From positions 6,386,001-6,450,000 of the forward strand of contig NZ_FPJG01000006.1 in the NCBI RefSeq assembly GCF_900119165.1: a stretch of 64,000 nucleotides of DNA, read 5' to 3'. Shown here one piece after another: positions 26,267-35,529 of this stretch; position 1 is the stretch's first letter, and each line of letters opens with the position of its first letter. Origin of the DNA: Amycolatopsis australiensis (GTDB lineage: Bacteria; Actinomycetota; Actinomycetes; Mycobacteriales; Pseudonocardiaceae). Below the pieces are notes generated by a model, which saw only the letters and a program-made list of their open reading frames with translations, was not told the DNA's origin and searched no databases. The position numbers were made by a program, and so were the translations under genes.

Positions 26267-29200
26267 CTACTCGCCGAGGTTGGGCATCGGCCGGTTCGAG
26301 CCCCACCTGATCGGTGGATCGAACGCGCCGCTGATCGTGTCCAGCTTCGTTCCCTTCGGCGGGAACTCCGGCAGGAAGTTGTCCTCCTTGTTGTGCTGGA
26401 TGAACTTCTGCACGTCGGAGGTCAGGCCCCGGTACTCGGCGTCGAGCCTGACGTGGTGCCGGATGCCCCGTTCGGCGGGGTTGACGGCGTCCTTCCACTT
26501 GACGTTGTCGCTGGCCGTGACCGCGTAGTCCACCTTGAGGTCGTTGGCCTGCTTGCGGAACTCCGCCGGGGTCGAGGTCATGCCCCACTCGCGCATCTTC
26601 CGCTGCAACGTCTCGTCGCTCATGTTGTTGACGGTGTCCTTGAACTGGCCGATCCGGATGTCGGCCTGCTTGAGCTTGTTCTCGAAGTTGCCGGACATCT
26701 GGGAGTTCGCCTTGCGGGACAGCGTGGTCATGTTGTCCGCCGTGCCGGAGCCGCCGAGGTCGTTGTTCTTCAGGTGCCCCTTGATGAAGTAGCCTTCGTC
26801 GGAGTCGGGCTTGTACCCGTTCTTGTCGTTGGGGTTGCGGAGCTTGTCGAGCTCGCCCTGCAGGCGCGGGTCGTAGTTCGCGTGCTTGGTCGCGTTCAGG
26901 TCGTTGACGTCGGTGAGGTGGTTGCCCGCCGGCGTGGTGCCGCCGGGGTACTTCCCCTTGCCGGAGCCGTCGATCGAGCCGCTGCCCGACTTCCCGCCGC
27001 CTTCCATCACCGTGCGGCTGGAATCGCCGTGCGGCTTGTTGGCGTCACCGGTGAGCGGCGGGTCGTAGCGGCCGGTCCGGGGCTTCTTGGTGGCGGACCC
27101 GGTCCCGGCGGCGCCGGTCCCGGCGCCGGGGTTCGGGTTGGGGCGCTTCTTCGAGGCCCGCTTGCACGGGGCCTCCGCCGCGAAGGTTTCGTCGTCGTCG
27201 AGGAACGCGGTCGGGTCGTCGGCGTAGTTGACGACCTTGCCGTTGTTCCTCGTCAGGCCGAGCGGGTCGGCCGCGAGGAACGGGTCCTCGACGTAGGTCT
27301 CGGGGTTCGGCGCCGGGGTCAGGCCGAGCGGGTCCGGTGAGATGTAGCGGGCGTTGGCCGGGTCGTAGTAGCGGAAGACGTTGTGGTGCAGACCGGTTTC
27401 CGCGTCGAGGTACTGCCCGGGGAACCGCAGCGGTGTCGGCGGGCGGACGCCGGCCGCGGTCAGGCCCCACACGCTCGTCCGCACCGGGCTGACCGTGCCG
27501 TGGTCCGCGCTGACCAGCTCGATCGGGGTGCCGACCTCGTCGGTGATCACCGCGGACACCTCGACCCGCCCGTCGGGCAGCGTGCGCGCCTGCGCCACCA
27601 CGCGGTCCTCGCCGGGGTGGTGGATCCAGGTCAGGGTCTCCACCGGCACGCCACCCGCGGTGTGCCGGGCTTCGACGAGGTTCGTGCCGTCCCAGGCGAA
27701 GTCGACCCGTTCGGCGACCGCGCCCGTGGTGTCCAGCCGTTCCTTGGCCGTGCGCCGGTCCAGCGCGTCGTAGCGGTAGCGCCACCGCGTGCCGTCCGGC
27801 GTGCGCACCGCGATCAGGTGGTCGTGCGCGTCCCAGCCGAACGTCCAGGTCAGCGGCGTTCCGTCCGGTGCGGGCAGGGTCCGCTGAACGAGCCGGCCCT
27901 GCGCGTCGTGCGCGTAACGCACCGCGCCCGCCGCGGCGAGTACGCCGCCGGTGTACTGGCGCGGGCCCGCCTCGGGGCCGGTCCCCGGTGAGGAGGAGAT
28001 CAGGTTGCCGAGCACGTCGTAGGCGTAGCGCTCGGCTCCGCCGCGGTACACGGCGGCGGTGACGCGGCCGGCGTTGTCGAACTCGTACCGCACTCCCCCG
28101 GCCGGGTCCTCCCGGCCGGCGACGCTGCCGTCCGGGCGCCGGTGGTAGCGCGTGACACCGGCCGGGGTGTGCTGCGCCGCGAGCCGGCCCACCGCGTCGA
28201 ACTCCTGCCGCAGCACCGGGTTCGGCCCGGCGAAGAGGCCGAGTGTGCGGCCGGCGGCGTCCTGGCGCAGGGTCAGCTCGGTGCCGGCGATCCGCAGCAC
28301 TTCGGCGCCGTCCGCGCCCTGTCCCCAGTGGACGTCCACTCCGGACGGGGTGCGCCGGGTCTTCGCGCCGTGGGGGTAGCCGAAGGTGGTGGTCCCGGCC
28401 GCGGTGGTCTGCCGCGTGACCCGGCCCAAGCCGTCGTGTGCCAGCTCGAGCACACCGTCCGGCCCGGACGCGTACACGAGCCGGCCGACCGGGTCGTAGC
28501 GGTAGGTCTCGGTGCCCGCCGGGCTGATCCGCTCGGTCAGGTTGCCCAGCAGGTCGTACCGGGACTCCACGGTCTCCCCGGCCGGGCCGGTGAGCCGCAC
28601 CCGCTGTCCCGCGGCGTCGTACTCGCACCGGGTGACCCGGCCGGCGAAGTCGGTCTGGGACAGCAGCCGGTCTTCGGCGTCGTAGGTGTAGTGCCAGGTC
28701 CGCCCGGCGGGGTTGGTCACGGCGACCAGCCGCAGCTCGGTGTCGTAGCGGTGGGTGGTGCGCGCACCGGCGGCGTCGACCGTGGCGACGACCGTGCCCA
28801 TCGGGCCGTTTTCGGTGCGGACCACCCGGCCCAGCTCGTCGGTGAAGGACGTTTCTTCGCTTTCGCCGTCGAACGTCCACTGCCGGCGGGTTCCGTCGAC
28901 GGCGAGGACTTCCCGCAGCGAGCCTTCCACCGTCCACGCGTACGCGGTGCGGCCGCCGGCGCCCTCGACCGCCCGCGGCCGCCCGAACAGGTCGGCTTCG
29001 ACGCGGGGCCGCTCGGTGAGGTCCGGGGCGCCCCCGGCGTGCTCGAGATGCTGGTCCTCGCCGACGCCGAGCGGGTCGGTGTAGGGGTCGGGCAGGTTCG
29101 GGGCCGGATAGCGGCGGCGGAAGACGCGGTCGCCGTCGGCCACCTCGATCACCAGCTCGGTGTCGCTCCGCTCGGCGATCAGCACCCGGGAACCGTCGGC

Positions 29201-31267
29201 GCGCAGCACCGCGACGAGCCGCCCGTCCGCGTCGTGCTCGAACTCGGTGCGCCTGCCGAGCGGATCGGTCCGCGAGAGCAGCACGTCGCGCGGCCCCCAC
29301 TCGCGGCGGGTCACGCCGCCGAGCCGGTCGGTCAGCGCGATCGTGTTGCCGTCTTCGTCGAACTCGTACACCGTGTGCCGGCCGAAGGAGTCGGTCACGG
29401 TGGTGCGCCGCTCGGCGTAGGCGAGCGTGCAGTCGAGGTAGCCCTGGTCGCCGGCACCCCGCACGCAGCGGCCGTGCCGGTTGTAGACGTAGCGGTACCA
29501 GGCGCCGACGTGGTCGGTCCAGCCGGTGATCCGGCCCTCGGGGTCATGGGTGTAGCGGGCAGGCCGGGGCGAGGAGTTGGCGCGCAGGGCGAGGTGCCCG
29601 TGCGCGTCGTAGTCGTAACGGGCGACGAGGACGTCACCCGCTTCCGACAGCGCGCGGACGGCGCGGATCCGGCCGCCGGCGACGTCCACGGCGATCCGCG
29701 CGCCGCCGGAGTGCGTGAGCAGCACGGGCGCGCCGTCGGCGTCGTGGTCCAGCTCGACGTATCCGCCGCTCTCGGAGCGGATCTCCTTGAGCAGGTACAG
29801 GTCCGGGTTCCCGTCGGCCGCGGCGAACCGCCGCAGGGTACCGCGCGCGGGGTCCTCCAGGACGTACGCGGCCCCCTGCCCGTACAGCCGCCGCAGCGGA
29901 CCGTGCGGGGCGGTGGCCGCGGTTCCCGGCGCGGGCACCGGGAACCGGAGGATCATGGCGTCGGCGCTGTAGTAGGTGACGGTGCCGTTCGCCACGGTCA
30001 AGCGCTCGTCCACCAGCGACGCCCAGGACGGCCCGAACCAGCGCCCGGCCCGGTAGGACGAAACGTGGTTGCGGACGATGAGCTGTCCCAGCGGACCGGG
30101 CACGACGAGGTCGCTTTCGGTGACCAGGACGTCGCCGGTCTGGACGTCGATCGGGTCGCCGCTGCCTTCCTTGCAGCCGGGTTCCTTGGTCTCGGCGGTG
30201 TTCCGGTCGGACCCCTTCGCTCCGCCGGAGCCCTTCGCGCCGGCGGACGTGGTCGAGTCGCCGCCCGGCGGGTCGTCGAGGCCGCGCGAAGCCGGCGGCG
30301 GGTCGTCCTTCGCCGGCGGCGGATCGGTCTTCGGCGGCGGGTCCGTCTTCGGCGGCGGGTCGCTCTTCGCACCCGAAGGCGTGGTGCCGCCGCCTTGCGG
30401 CGGCGGATCGGTCTTCGGCGGAGGTGCGTCCGGACCACCCTTGCCGCCGGGGCCGCCGAGGCCCTTCGGGTTGCCGTCGATGTCCGCGTGCTTCGGCGGT
30501 GGCGCGCTCTTGCCCGGCTTGATGTTCTTCAGCGCCTTCGCCGCGTCCGAGAACAGGTCACCGGCCCGCTTCAACAGCGGAATCAACGCCTGCAGCGCCT
30601 TGACCAGACGCTTGGTCAGGTCCGCGATCTTCGACGCCGTCTTCGCGACCGCGGCGATCACCTGCGGGACGACCCACGTCATCCCGATGCCGAGCGTGAA
30701 GACCACCTGCAACGCCCAGCTGATCAGGTGCCCGACCAGCTCGGCGATGATGTCGCGGACCAGCGCCCGCACCGCCGCGACGACCTCGCCCGCCGTCTTC
30801 ACACCGCTGGACGCGCCCTCACAGCCCTTCTGGGCGGTCTCCAGCAGGGTGACGGTGTCCTGTGCGCGCTCCCGGTAGGCGTCGGCGGCGGTGCCGGTCC
30901 ACGACGAGACGTCCGTTTCGACCATGCGCGTCAGGTCCTGGCCGATGCTGCCGAGTTCGGTGGCGACGTTCTTCCAGGTTTCCGACTGGGCGGCGATTTC
31001 GTCGACGTTGCCGGTCAGGCCGTCGAGGGCTGCTTTGAGCGGGCCGACGTGTTCGATCAGCCACCCGACGCCGGCGGCGAGGATCGCGCCGAACGGGTCC
31101 ATCGCCATGGAAAGGGCGTCCAGCGCGGTGCCGACGGCGCCCATCGCGACCGAGGCCCAGTCCCCGCTCTCGATCGCCGACTTCAGGTCGTTCGCCGACT
31201 CGAGCAGCGAAACGCCCGAATACGCCGTGGTCGAGTCCTTGGTCTCCGCGACCAATGGATTGCTCAT
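26267..31267 (-). CDS. RHS-repeat polymorphic toxin with WXG-like N terminus and nuclease-like C terminus
   Basis: This is a 1666-residue polymorphic toxin. The N terminus has a helical WXG100-like region with WTG at about residue 123, followed by a hydrophobic helical segment (about 170-215). A Pro/Lys/Asp-rich linker (about 255-345) leads to a DUF6531-type entry (GDPIDVQTGDVLVTESDLVV) and roughly 20 YD/RHS repeats. The core ends with RYYDPANARYISPDPLGL. The remaining 327 residues are the variable toxin tail: a low-complexity K/N/G-rich spacer, then IKGHLKNNDLGGSG and DNMTTLSRKANSQM near residue 1500, resembling DNA/RNA non-specific (beta-beta-alpha metal) endonucleases. Export is probably by a type VII-like route. 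No clear immunity gene follows. Confidence 0.88.
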   Translation of the reverse strand: MSNPLVAETKDSTTAYSGVSLLESANDLKSAIESGDWASVAMGAVGTALDALSMAMDPFGAILAAGVGWLIEHVGPLKAALDGLTGNVDEIAAQSETWKNVATELGSIGQDLTRMVETDVSSWTGTAADAYRERAQDTVTLLETAQKGCEGASSGVKTAGEVVAAVRALVRDIIAELVGHLISWALQVVFTLGIGMTWVVPQVIAAVAKTASKIADLTKRLVKALQALIPLLKRAGDLFSDAAKALKNIKPGKSAPPPKHADIDGNPKGLGGPGGKGGPDAPPPKTDPPPQGGGTTPSGAKSDPPPKTDPPPKTDPPPAKDDPPPASRGLDDPPGGDSTTSAGAKGSGGAKGSDRNTAETKEPGCKEGSGDPIDVQTGDVLVTESDLVVPGPLGQLIVRNHVSSYRAGRWFGPSWASLVDERLTVANGTVTYYSADAMILRFPVPAPGTAATAPHGPLRRLYGQGAAYVLEDPARGTLRRFAAADGNPDLYLLKEIRSESGGYVELDHDADGAPVLLTHSGGARIAVDVAGGRIRAVRALSEAGDVLVARYDYDAHGHLALRANSSPRPARYTHDPEGRITGWTDHVGAWYRYVYNRHGRCVRGAGDQGYLDCTLAYAERRTTVTDSFGRHTVYEFDEDGNTIALTDRLGGVTRREWGPRDVLLSRTDPLGRRTEFEHDADGRLVAVLRADGSRVLIAERSDTELVIEVADGDRVFRRRYPAPNLPDPYTDPLGVGEDQHLEHAGGAPDLTERPRVEADLFGRPRAVEGAGGRTAYAWTVEGSLREVLAVDGTRRQWTFDGESEETSFTDELGRVVRTENGPMGTVVATVDAAGARTTHRYDTELRLVAVTNPAGRTWHYTYDAEDRLLSQTDFAGRVTRCEYDAAGQRVRLTGPAGETVESRYDLLGNLTERISPAGTETYRYDPVGRLVYASGPDGVLELAHDGLGRVTRQTTAAGTTTFGYPHGAKTRRTPSGVDVHWGQGADGAEVLRIAGTELTLRQDAAGRTLGLFAGPNPVLRQEFDAVGRLAAQHTPAGVTRYHRRPDGSVAGREDPAGGVRYEFDNAGRVTAAVYRGGAERYAYDVLGNLISSSPGTGPEAGPRQYTGGVLAAAGAVRYAHDAQGRLVQRTLPAPDGTPLTWTFGWDAHDHLIAVRTPDGTRWRYRYDALDRRTAKERLDTTGAVAERVDFAWDGTNLVEARHTAGGVPVETLTWIHHPGEDRVVAQARTLPDGRVEVSAVITDEVGTPIELVSADHGTVSPVRTSVWGLTAAGVRPPTPLRFPGQYLDAETGLHHNVFRYYDPANARYISPDPLGLTPAPNPETYVEDPFLAADPLGLTRNNGKVVNYADDPTAFLDDDETFAAEAPCKRASKKRPNPNPGAGTGAAGTGSATKKPRTGRYDPPLTGDANKPHGDSSRTVMEGGGKSGSGSIDGSGKGKYPGGTTPAGNHLTDVNDLNATKHANYDPRLQGELDKLRNPNDKNGYKPDSDEGYFIKGHLKNNDLGGSGTADNMTTLSRKANSQMSGNFENKLKQADIRIGQFKDTVNNMSDETLQRKMREWGMTSTPAEFRKQANDLKVDYAVTASDNVKWKDAVNPAERGIRHHVRLDAEYRGLTSDVQKFIQHNKEDNFLPEFPPKGTKLDTISGAFDPPIRWGSNRPMPNLGE

Positions 31268-31414
31268 CCGCCCCCCGCCTCGGTCCCCGACCCCAGGTGC
31301 CCATCAAAACACACCTGACCGGGCGCGCCGCGAGGGACCGATGATCACGGGCCGGCCGGTGGTGCCGCGAGCTGCGCCGCTGCCCATGGTGATCGCCAAG
31401 ACGTCGAGCACACC

Positions 31415-31690
31415 TCATCGGCAGATCAGCTCGACGCGTTCCGCCGCCATCCCGGCGGCGGTGTCGACGACCAGGTGGTCGCGGTCCCGCGGCTCGTACG
31501 CCCGTTCGGCGACGTCCCCACGCCGCCTTTCACCTCCGCGCTGACGCGCCGGTTCGGGCCCCGCCGCGGGTGTCGACGGAGACCACCGCGTCCGGCGGCG
31601 GCTCCACGACCGTGGTGCCGGTCAGCGCGCCGTCGCCGATGCGGGTGGCGTGGCCGGCGCAGGCCCGGGACGTCGGTCGAGGCGTTGCGC
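31415..31690 (-). pseudogene. remnant of an S58 (DmpA-like) peptidase
   Basis: On the minus strand short pieces in different frames match the N-terminal part of S58 aminopeptidases: STDVPGLR, then AGHATRIGDGALTGTTVV, VSVDTRGGA and SAEVKGGVGTS, followed by a frame ending VELICR and a stop at 31415. The order is right for the family but the frames change at least twice, and only about 90 of the usual 330-odd residues remain. It is a truncated, decayed gene lying upstream of the RHS toxin. Confidence 0.55.
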
Positions 31691-31817
31691 TCGCCCGCGG
31701 TGCCGGGTGCATCAGGAAGATCCGTATCTTGAGGGAGGCCGAGATGGTCACGCACCCGGATCGCCGGCCTGCGCACCGACGCGGCCCCGGACCGCGTCAC
31801 GATCTGGAAGGACTCCG

Positions 31818-32246
31818 ATGACCGACCTCTGGCACCAGCCGCTGCGGCACATCCGCGGCGCGGACCTGACCGGCGACACGAACCAGACGACCGGGATGAC
31901 CCGCTTGGAGGCCATCTCCGGCAAGACCGTCGGCTCGTCCAAGGTCTGGATGGGCGAGACGCACGTCGCGCCGGTGACCAATTCGGGCGATCACCACCAC
32001 GGCGAGGCGGAGACGGCGATCTACGTCAAGTCCGGCCACCCCGTGTTCGTCTTCGCCGACGGGGACGAGGAGGTCCGCATCGAGACCGGGCCCGGTGACT
32101 ACATCTTCGTGCCGCCGTACGTGCCGCACCGCGAGGAGAACCCGGCCGACGAAGAGGCCGTCGTCATCATCGCGCGCAGCAGCCAGGAAGGCATCGTGGT
32201 CAACCTGCCGAGTCTCTGGTCCCCGGTCGACGTGCCCGAGGACTGA
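31818..32246 (+). CDS. cupin-domain protein
   Basis: This 142-residue single-domain cupin has metal-binding motif 1 around DHHHGEAETAIYVKSGH and motif 2 around GDYIFVPPYVPHREENP, which supply the usual His/Glu/His set. Small cupins of this kind are found as dioxygenases, isomerases or sugar-binding proteins, so the reaction is unknown. AAGGA lies upstream of the ATG at 31818. No neighbour suggests a pathway. Confidence 0.85.
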   Translation: MTDLWHQPLRHIRGADLTGDTNQTTGMTRLEAISGKTVGSSKVWMGETHVAPVTNSGDHHHGEAETAIYVKSGHPVFVFADGDEEVRIETGPGDYIFVPPYVPHREENPADEEAVVIIARSSQEGIVVNLPSLWSPVDVPED

Positions 32247-32304
32247 GGCGTCGAAGCTCGCGCACCGCATCGGTTTCGCCGGCCACGTGACGCCCGTGCT
32301 CGCG

Positions 32305-32445
32305 CTAGATGTTCATCACCACCCAGAACTCCACCCAGGCCGCGGCCGCGAGCAACGCACCCAAGCCCGCGCCGCAGAGGACCCGGCGTGTGTGTCGAGC
32401 AGCCGTTCCGGCCTGCTCGCGTTTCCTCGATCCCGTTTGGCTCAT
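32305..32445 (-). CDS. 46-residue single-helix membrane protein (tentative)
   Basis: From ATG 32445 the frame encodes a basic N terminus (SRKREQ, RHTRR) followed by one transmembrane helix (AGLGALLAAAAWVEFWVVMNI). The charge pattern predicts an inside N terminus. There is no clear ribosome-binding site, so this is supported only by the sharp hydrophobic helix and the amino-acid composition. Confidence 0.45.
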   Translation of the reverse strand: MSQTGSRKREQAGTAARHTRRVLCGAGLGALLAAAAWVEFWVVMNI

Positions 32446-32606
32446 GCGGCCAGTCTGCGCGACCGAGCCCGGTTCGCCGTGGTTCGGCTCCCAGGCGGGC
32501 GACCCCACGCGGGGGACCCCGGAAGCATGGCGTTCCTCGCGCGAACCGGCGGCGGACGGCTAACTTCGCCACGAATACCAGCCGTGTTCACCAATGCGAG
32601 GGATCG

Positions 32607-32918
32607 ATGACCGCCGAAACTCCCGCTGCGGCTGCGGTTCCGGAAGTTCTGCACGACCTTCTGTGCCGGGTACGCGTCCTCGGTGTGGCGGCCACGGTCG
32701 CGCCCGACGCCGGCCTGCCGCCGACGTTGATCACCGAGATCGAGCCCGCGGCACGCGCCGCCGCCCATGCCTTGGCGCAATGGGCGCCGGAAGCCTTGAC
32801 GGCGCTCCGCCGCGCTGTCGATTCGGCCCGGACGGGCCGCTTCGCCGACAGTCACACCGAACTCCTGGTCGCGCACGGACATCTCACCGCCGCACTACGC
32901 GGCTGCGCTCGCCGGTGA
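32607..32918 (+). CDS. hypothetical alpha-helical protein, 103 residues
   Basis: This Ala-rich, probably all-helical protein has no motif I recognise. The ATG at 32607 has GCGAGGG upstream. It lies 36 bases before the Lsr2 gene on the same strand and may be co-transcribed with it, although no operon partner of this kind is known to me. Confidence 0.6.
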   Translation: MTAETPAAAAVPEVLHDLLCRVRVLGVAATVAPDAGLPPTLITEIEPAARAAAHALAQWAPEALTALRRAVDSARTGRFADSHTELLVAHGHLTAALRGCARR

Positions 32919-32954
32919 CGGCTTGATCACAACCGTGCCGCAGAAAGGCGTTCC

Positions 32955-33341
32955 ATGGCACAAAAGGTTCTCGTGGAACTCGTCGACGACCTGGACGGCG
33001 GGGCCGCGACGCAGACGGTGCCGTTCGCGCTCGACGGGGTCTCGTACGAGATCGACTTGTCCGCTGAGAACGCCCAGGCGCTTCGCGACGAGTTCGCGCG
33101 GTACGTCGACGCCGGTCAGCGCACGGGCGGGCGCCGGAGGAAGCTCGCTCCCGGACAACCGGCGACGAGCAACGGCAGCGGCCCGAGGACCTCCGCGAGC
33201 CGCATGCGCAGCCGCCGAACGCGCGACTGGGCACAGGCCAACGGGTACGAGGTTTCCGAGCGGGGACGGATTCCCGACGAGGTTCGCACGGCTTTCGAAG
33301 CCGCGGAAGCGACCCGGACGCGACTGCCCGCCCAGGGATAG
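32955..33341 (+). CDS. lsr2: Lsr2-family nucleoid-associated protein
   Basis: This 128-residue protein matches Lsr2, the actinobacterial xenogeneic silencer that bridges AT-rich DNA. It has the N-terminal dimerisation domain (MAQKVLVELVDDLDGG, with TVPFALDGVSYEIDLS) and the C-terminal DNA-binding domain with RDWAQANGYEVSERGRIP, whose RGR tripeptide at 103-105 enters the minor groove. The length is slightly above the usual 110-115 residues because of a longer basic linker. Actinomycetes often carry several paralogues; which one this is cannot be told here. A strong hairpin follows. Confidence 0.92.
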   Translation: MAQKVLVELVDDLDGGAATQTVPFALDGVSYEIDLSAENAQALRDEFARYVDAGQRTGGRRRKLAPGQPATSNGSGPRTSASRMRSRRTRDWAQANGYEVSERGRIPDEVRTAFEAAEATRTRLPAQG

Positions 33342-33356
33342 CGCCGGGAACTACCA

Positions 33357-33392
33357 CGGGCGGGCGCCGCAGCAGGCTGCGGCGCCCGCCCG
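33357..33392 (+). terminator. strong stem-loop after lsr2
   Basis: A perfect 16-bp stem (CGGGCGGGCGCCGCAG and its complement) with a CAGG loop starts 15 bases after the lsr2 stop and also faces the end of the leftward OmpA-like gene. There is no U-tract. Confidence 0.75.
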
Positions 33393-33466
33393 CATCGCGG
33401 CGCAGGTTCCTGCACCCGGGTCGCCGCCGCCGGCTCGCCGCGGACGAGCCGGACCGGCGCCCAGGG

Positions 33467-33973
33467 TCACTGCGCGACGCTGATCTGCGTGTCCAGCGCT
33501 TCGGCGCCTTGTGCTTTCTCGTTGCCGCTCGCGTCCTGCACGACCCGGTCCTTGCCGACCCCGAGCCCTTCGAGCGCGGACGTGATCGCTTCGGCCCGTT
33601 TCTCCGACAGCGTCTTCGCCTTTCCCGCGTCGGGGTAACCCGCATGGGTCGCGACGCTGATCTTCACGCTGTTGCCCTGCAAGGCCTTGGCGATCTGACC
33701 GAGAGCCTGCGTCGCCTGCGCGGGCAGGTCGGCCTTCTCCGGCGCGAAGGTGATCGGTGCCTGCTGCAGCGCCTGCTCGATCGACGCGCTCACCTGCCGG
33801 GCCGCGTCCCCGGCGCCCTGACCGGGCGGCTGCGGTGCGGCGGTCCCGCTGGACGAGCTGAGATCCGGGCCGGCCGATGCGCCCGAACCGGCCGTGCCGT
33901 CCGAGCCGCACGCCGTGACCAGGCACGCCACGATCGCCGCGCCCGCCGCCGTCTGGACAATGTTGCTGCGCAT
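33467..33973 (-). CDS. OmpA-like domain lipoprotein
   Basis: This 168-residue protein has a lipoprotein signal (VTACGS lipobox near residue 20), a Ser/Gly/Pro-rich spacer and a C-terminal OmpA-like domain. The domain shows ITFAPEKADLPAQATQAL, ISVATHAGYPD and LSEKRAEAITSAL, the peptidoglycan-binding pattern with Asn replaced in part. It would tether the membrane to the cell wall from the outer face. GGGAG precedes the ATG at 33973. Some expected residues of the diaminopimelate site are not obvious, so wall binding is inferred. Confidence 0.78.
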   Translation of the reverse strand: MRSNIVQTAAGAAIVACLVTACGSDGTAGSGASAGPDLSSSSGTAAPQPPGQGAGDAARQVSASIEQALQQAPITFAPEKADLPAQATQALGQIAKALQGNSVKISVATHAGYPDAGKAKTLSEKRAEAITSALEGLGVGKDRVVQDASGNEKAQGAEALDTQISVAQ

Positions 33974-34369
33974 GAACTCCGAACTCCCTTTACGCGGTAC
34001 TTCGCCGATTCGGCCGACGCCGGGATACCAGCACGGAGAATGGCCGGCGGCAACCACCACCGGCACCCCGCGACGCGATTCCCGGCGCGGGACGTCCGGG
34101 AACCCGCTGTGTCGCAACGGATCTCGCCGCCGGCTCACCCGGTCGGGGAAATGTGGCCGTCCACCCACCTGAGGGACCATCGTCACCCGCATTCCTGTCA
34201 GGCGAACGAAATACGGCGAACGCGGCAGGGTAACTCCGTCCGCACCGATCGCCCAGCCACGACGGCACTCTTCACCCACGCGCCCGGCTCGAGTTGCACG
34301 CCGGGGCCGGGCGGCTTTGATGAAGCCCGTCACCCGGCCTCGTAACCGGACAATGGAGAAGGAGTTCCC
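33974..34369. other. 396-bp gap without a recognisable gene
   Basis: This is intergenic between the divergent OmpA-like and MT0933-like genes. A GGGTAA box at about 34228 could be the -10 of a stress sigma factor promoter, but the matching -35 is weak. I see no gene. Confidence 0.35.
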
Positions 34370-34795
34370 ATGGGCATCGACTTCGACGACGTGAAGAACG
34401 CCGTGAGCGGCGAAAACGTCGATCAGGCCGCCGAATTCGCGAAATCCCGTTTCGGCGAGCACGCCGACAAGATCGACGCGGCCGCCGACAAGGCGAAGAG
34501 CTTTTTCGACCGCGGCCAGCCGGGCGAACGCGACACCGACAACACGCCGTCCGGCGAGTCCGACCACCGGCAGGGCAACGAATACGGAGGCCGCGAGGAC
34601 GGCGGCTACGACCGGTCGCCGGGCACCGAATACGGCGGCAACCGGCAGCCGGGTGGCGACTACGGCCGGCACGCCACGGCCGAACACGACAATTCGTCCT
34701 TCGCGGAGGAACCCCGGGCCGAGGAAGCCGCCACCGGCGGCTACGGCGAATCCTCGTACGACACCGGCAATGCCGGGAGCGGCTACCGCGACTGA
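34370..34795 (+). CDS. MT0933/Rv0909-like antitoxin-family protein
   Basis: This 141-residue protein has an N-terminal 45 residues (GIDFDDVKNAVSGENVD, FGEHADKIDAAADKAKSFF) that resemble the MT0933-like family, annotated as putative antitoxins and also likened to stress proteins. The C-terminal two thirds are low-complexity Gly/Tyr/Asp/Glu repeats (EYGG, GGYD) and probably disordered. GGAGAAGGAG lies just before the ATG. No toxin gene is adjacent, so a toxin-antitoxin role is doubtful here. Confidence 0.65.
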   Translation: MGIDFDDVKNAVSGENVDQAAEFAKSRFGEHADKIDAAADKAKSFFDRGQPGERDTDNTPSGESDHRQGNEYGGREDGGYDRSPGTEYGGNRQPGGDYGRHATAEHDNSSFAEEPRAEEAATGGYGESSYDTGNAGSGYRD

Positions 34796-35037
34796 GCACG
34801 CTCCGCGGGCTCGGCGCCGGCATCCGGAAGCAAGGTGCACACCATTTGCCGGCCGACGCGTCATCGCCGCGTGTTTCCTCCGTCTCCAGAGTGCCGGGGT
34901 GACCCGGGCGGCCCTCCCCCCAACCCCTGGGCCACCCCGGCCTGCCACTCGTTCGAGTTCCCCCGCGGCGGGGGATTCCTGCGAAGAATCTTCACCGAGC
35001 TGCCGGAGAATGGATCGTCTTGGGGCAAGATGCGCCC

Positions 35038-35218
35038 ATGAAGGAATCGACCACGTCCCTGGCAACGCGCGGGGACCTGGGACCGACCCCCGATCTATGA
35101 CACCCTCGCCGTGTTGCTGCGGACACAGCGGTACGCCGCGCCGCCGGCAGAGCAGCCGCCGGCAACGTCGGCGACGCACGAGGAGTGCCGGGCGCCCGAG
35201 CAGTCGAATCCCGAGTAG
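35038..35218 (+). pseudogene. possible small protein gene split by a one-base frameshift
   Basis: From ATG 35038 the frame reads MKESTTSLATRGDLGPTPDL and stops at 35100. The next frame, entered at 35096, continues smoothly with YDTLAVLLRTQRYAAPPAEQ and ends in TAG at 35216-35218. Dropping one base near 35095 would join them into a peptide of about 59 residues. I do not recognise the family. The call rests on the coding-like composition of both halves. Confidence 0.3.
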
Positions 35219-35529
35219 CCGCGGACTGGCGGCGCGCCACCGTCGACGCCGAGGCGCCGGCTGTGCCGTCTGCCTCGCCGCGGACCACCGCGAGATCGGC
35301 GCGCAGCTGTTCCTCGGCCGAACTGACCCGCGTCATCGGCCACGCGCCACAGCCGTTGCCGCCGGACGTGCCGCAAGGAACCCGACCGGGGAGTTCACCA
35401 CCCGAAGCCGGGTGGACCATTTCGGGGGAATGCACGCGGCCGTGCGGCGGACGTCGGAGACCGGCCCCGAGCGCCGTGGCGTGGCGCGGAAGACGGTCTT
35501 TCGATCCGACACCACCCCATCGGGTGACG

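Noticed and set aside
28142..31318. Open frame of more than 1000 codons antisense to the RHS toxin gene
   Set aside because: It has a Val/Arg/Gly-rich composition without motifs, and mirrors the third-position GC bias of the real gene. Long antisense frames are usual in such DNA.
34370..34795. Type II toxin-antitoxin module
   Set aside because: Only the MT0933-like antitoxin-family protein is present; no adjacent toxin gene was found.
35461..35520. tRNA-like 3' end (TTCGATCC) before a hairpin
   Set aside because: No acceptor stem, anticodon arm or D arm could be paired upstream.
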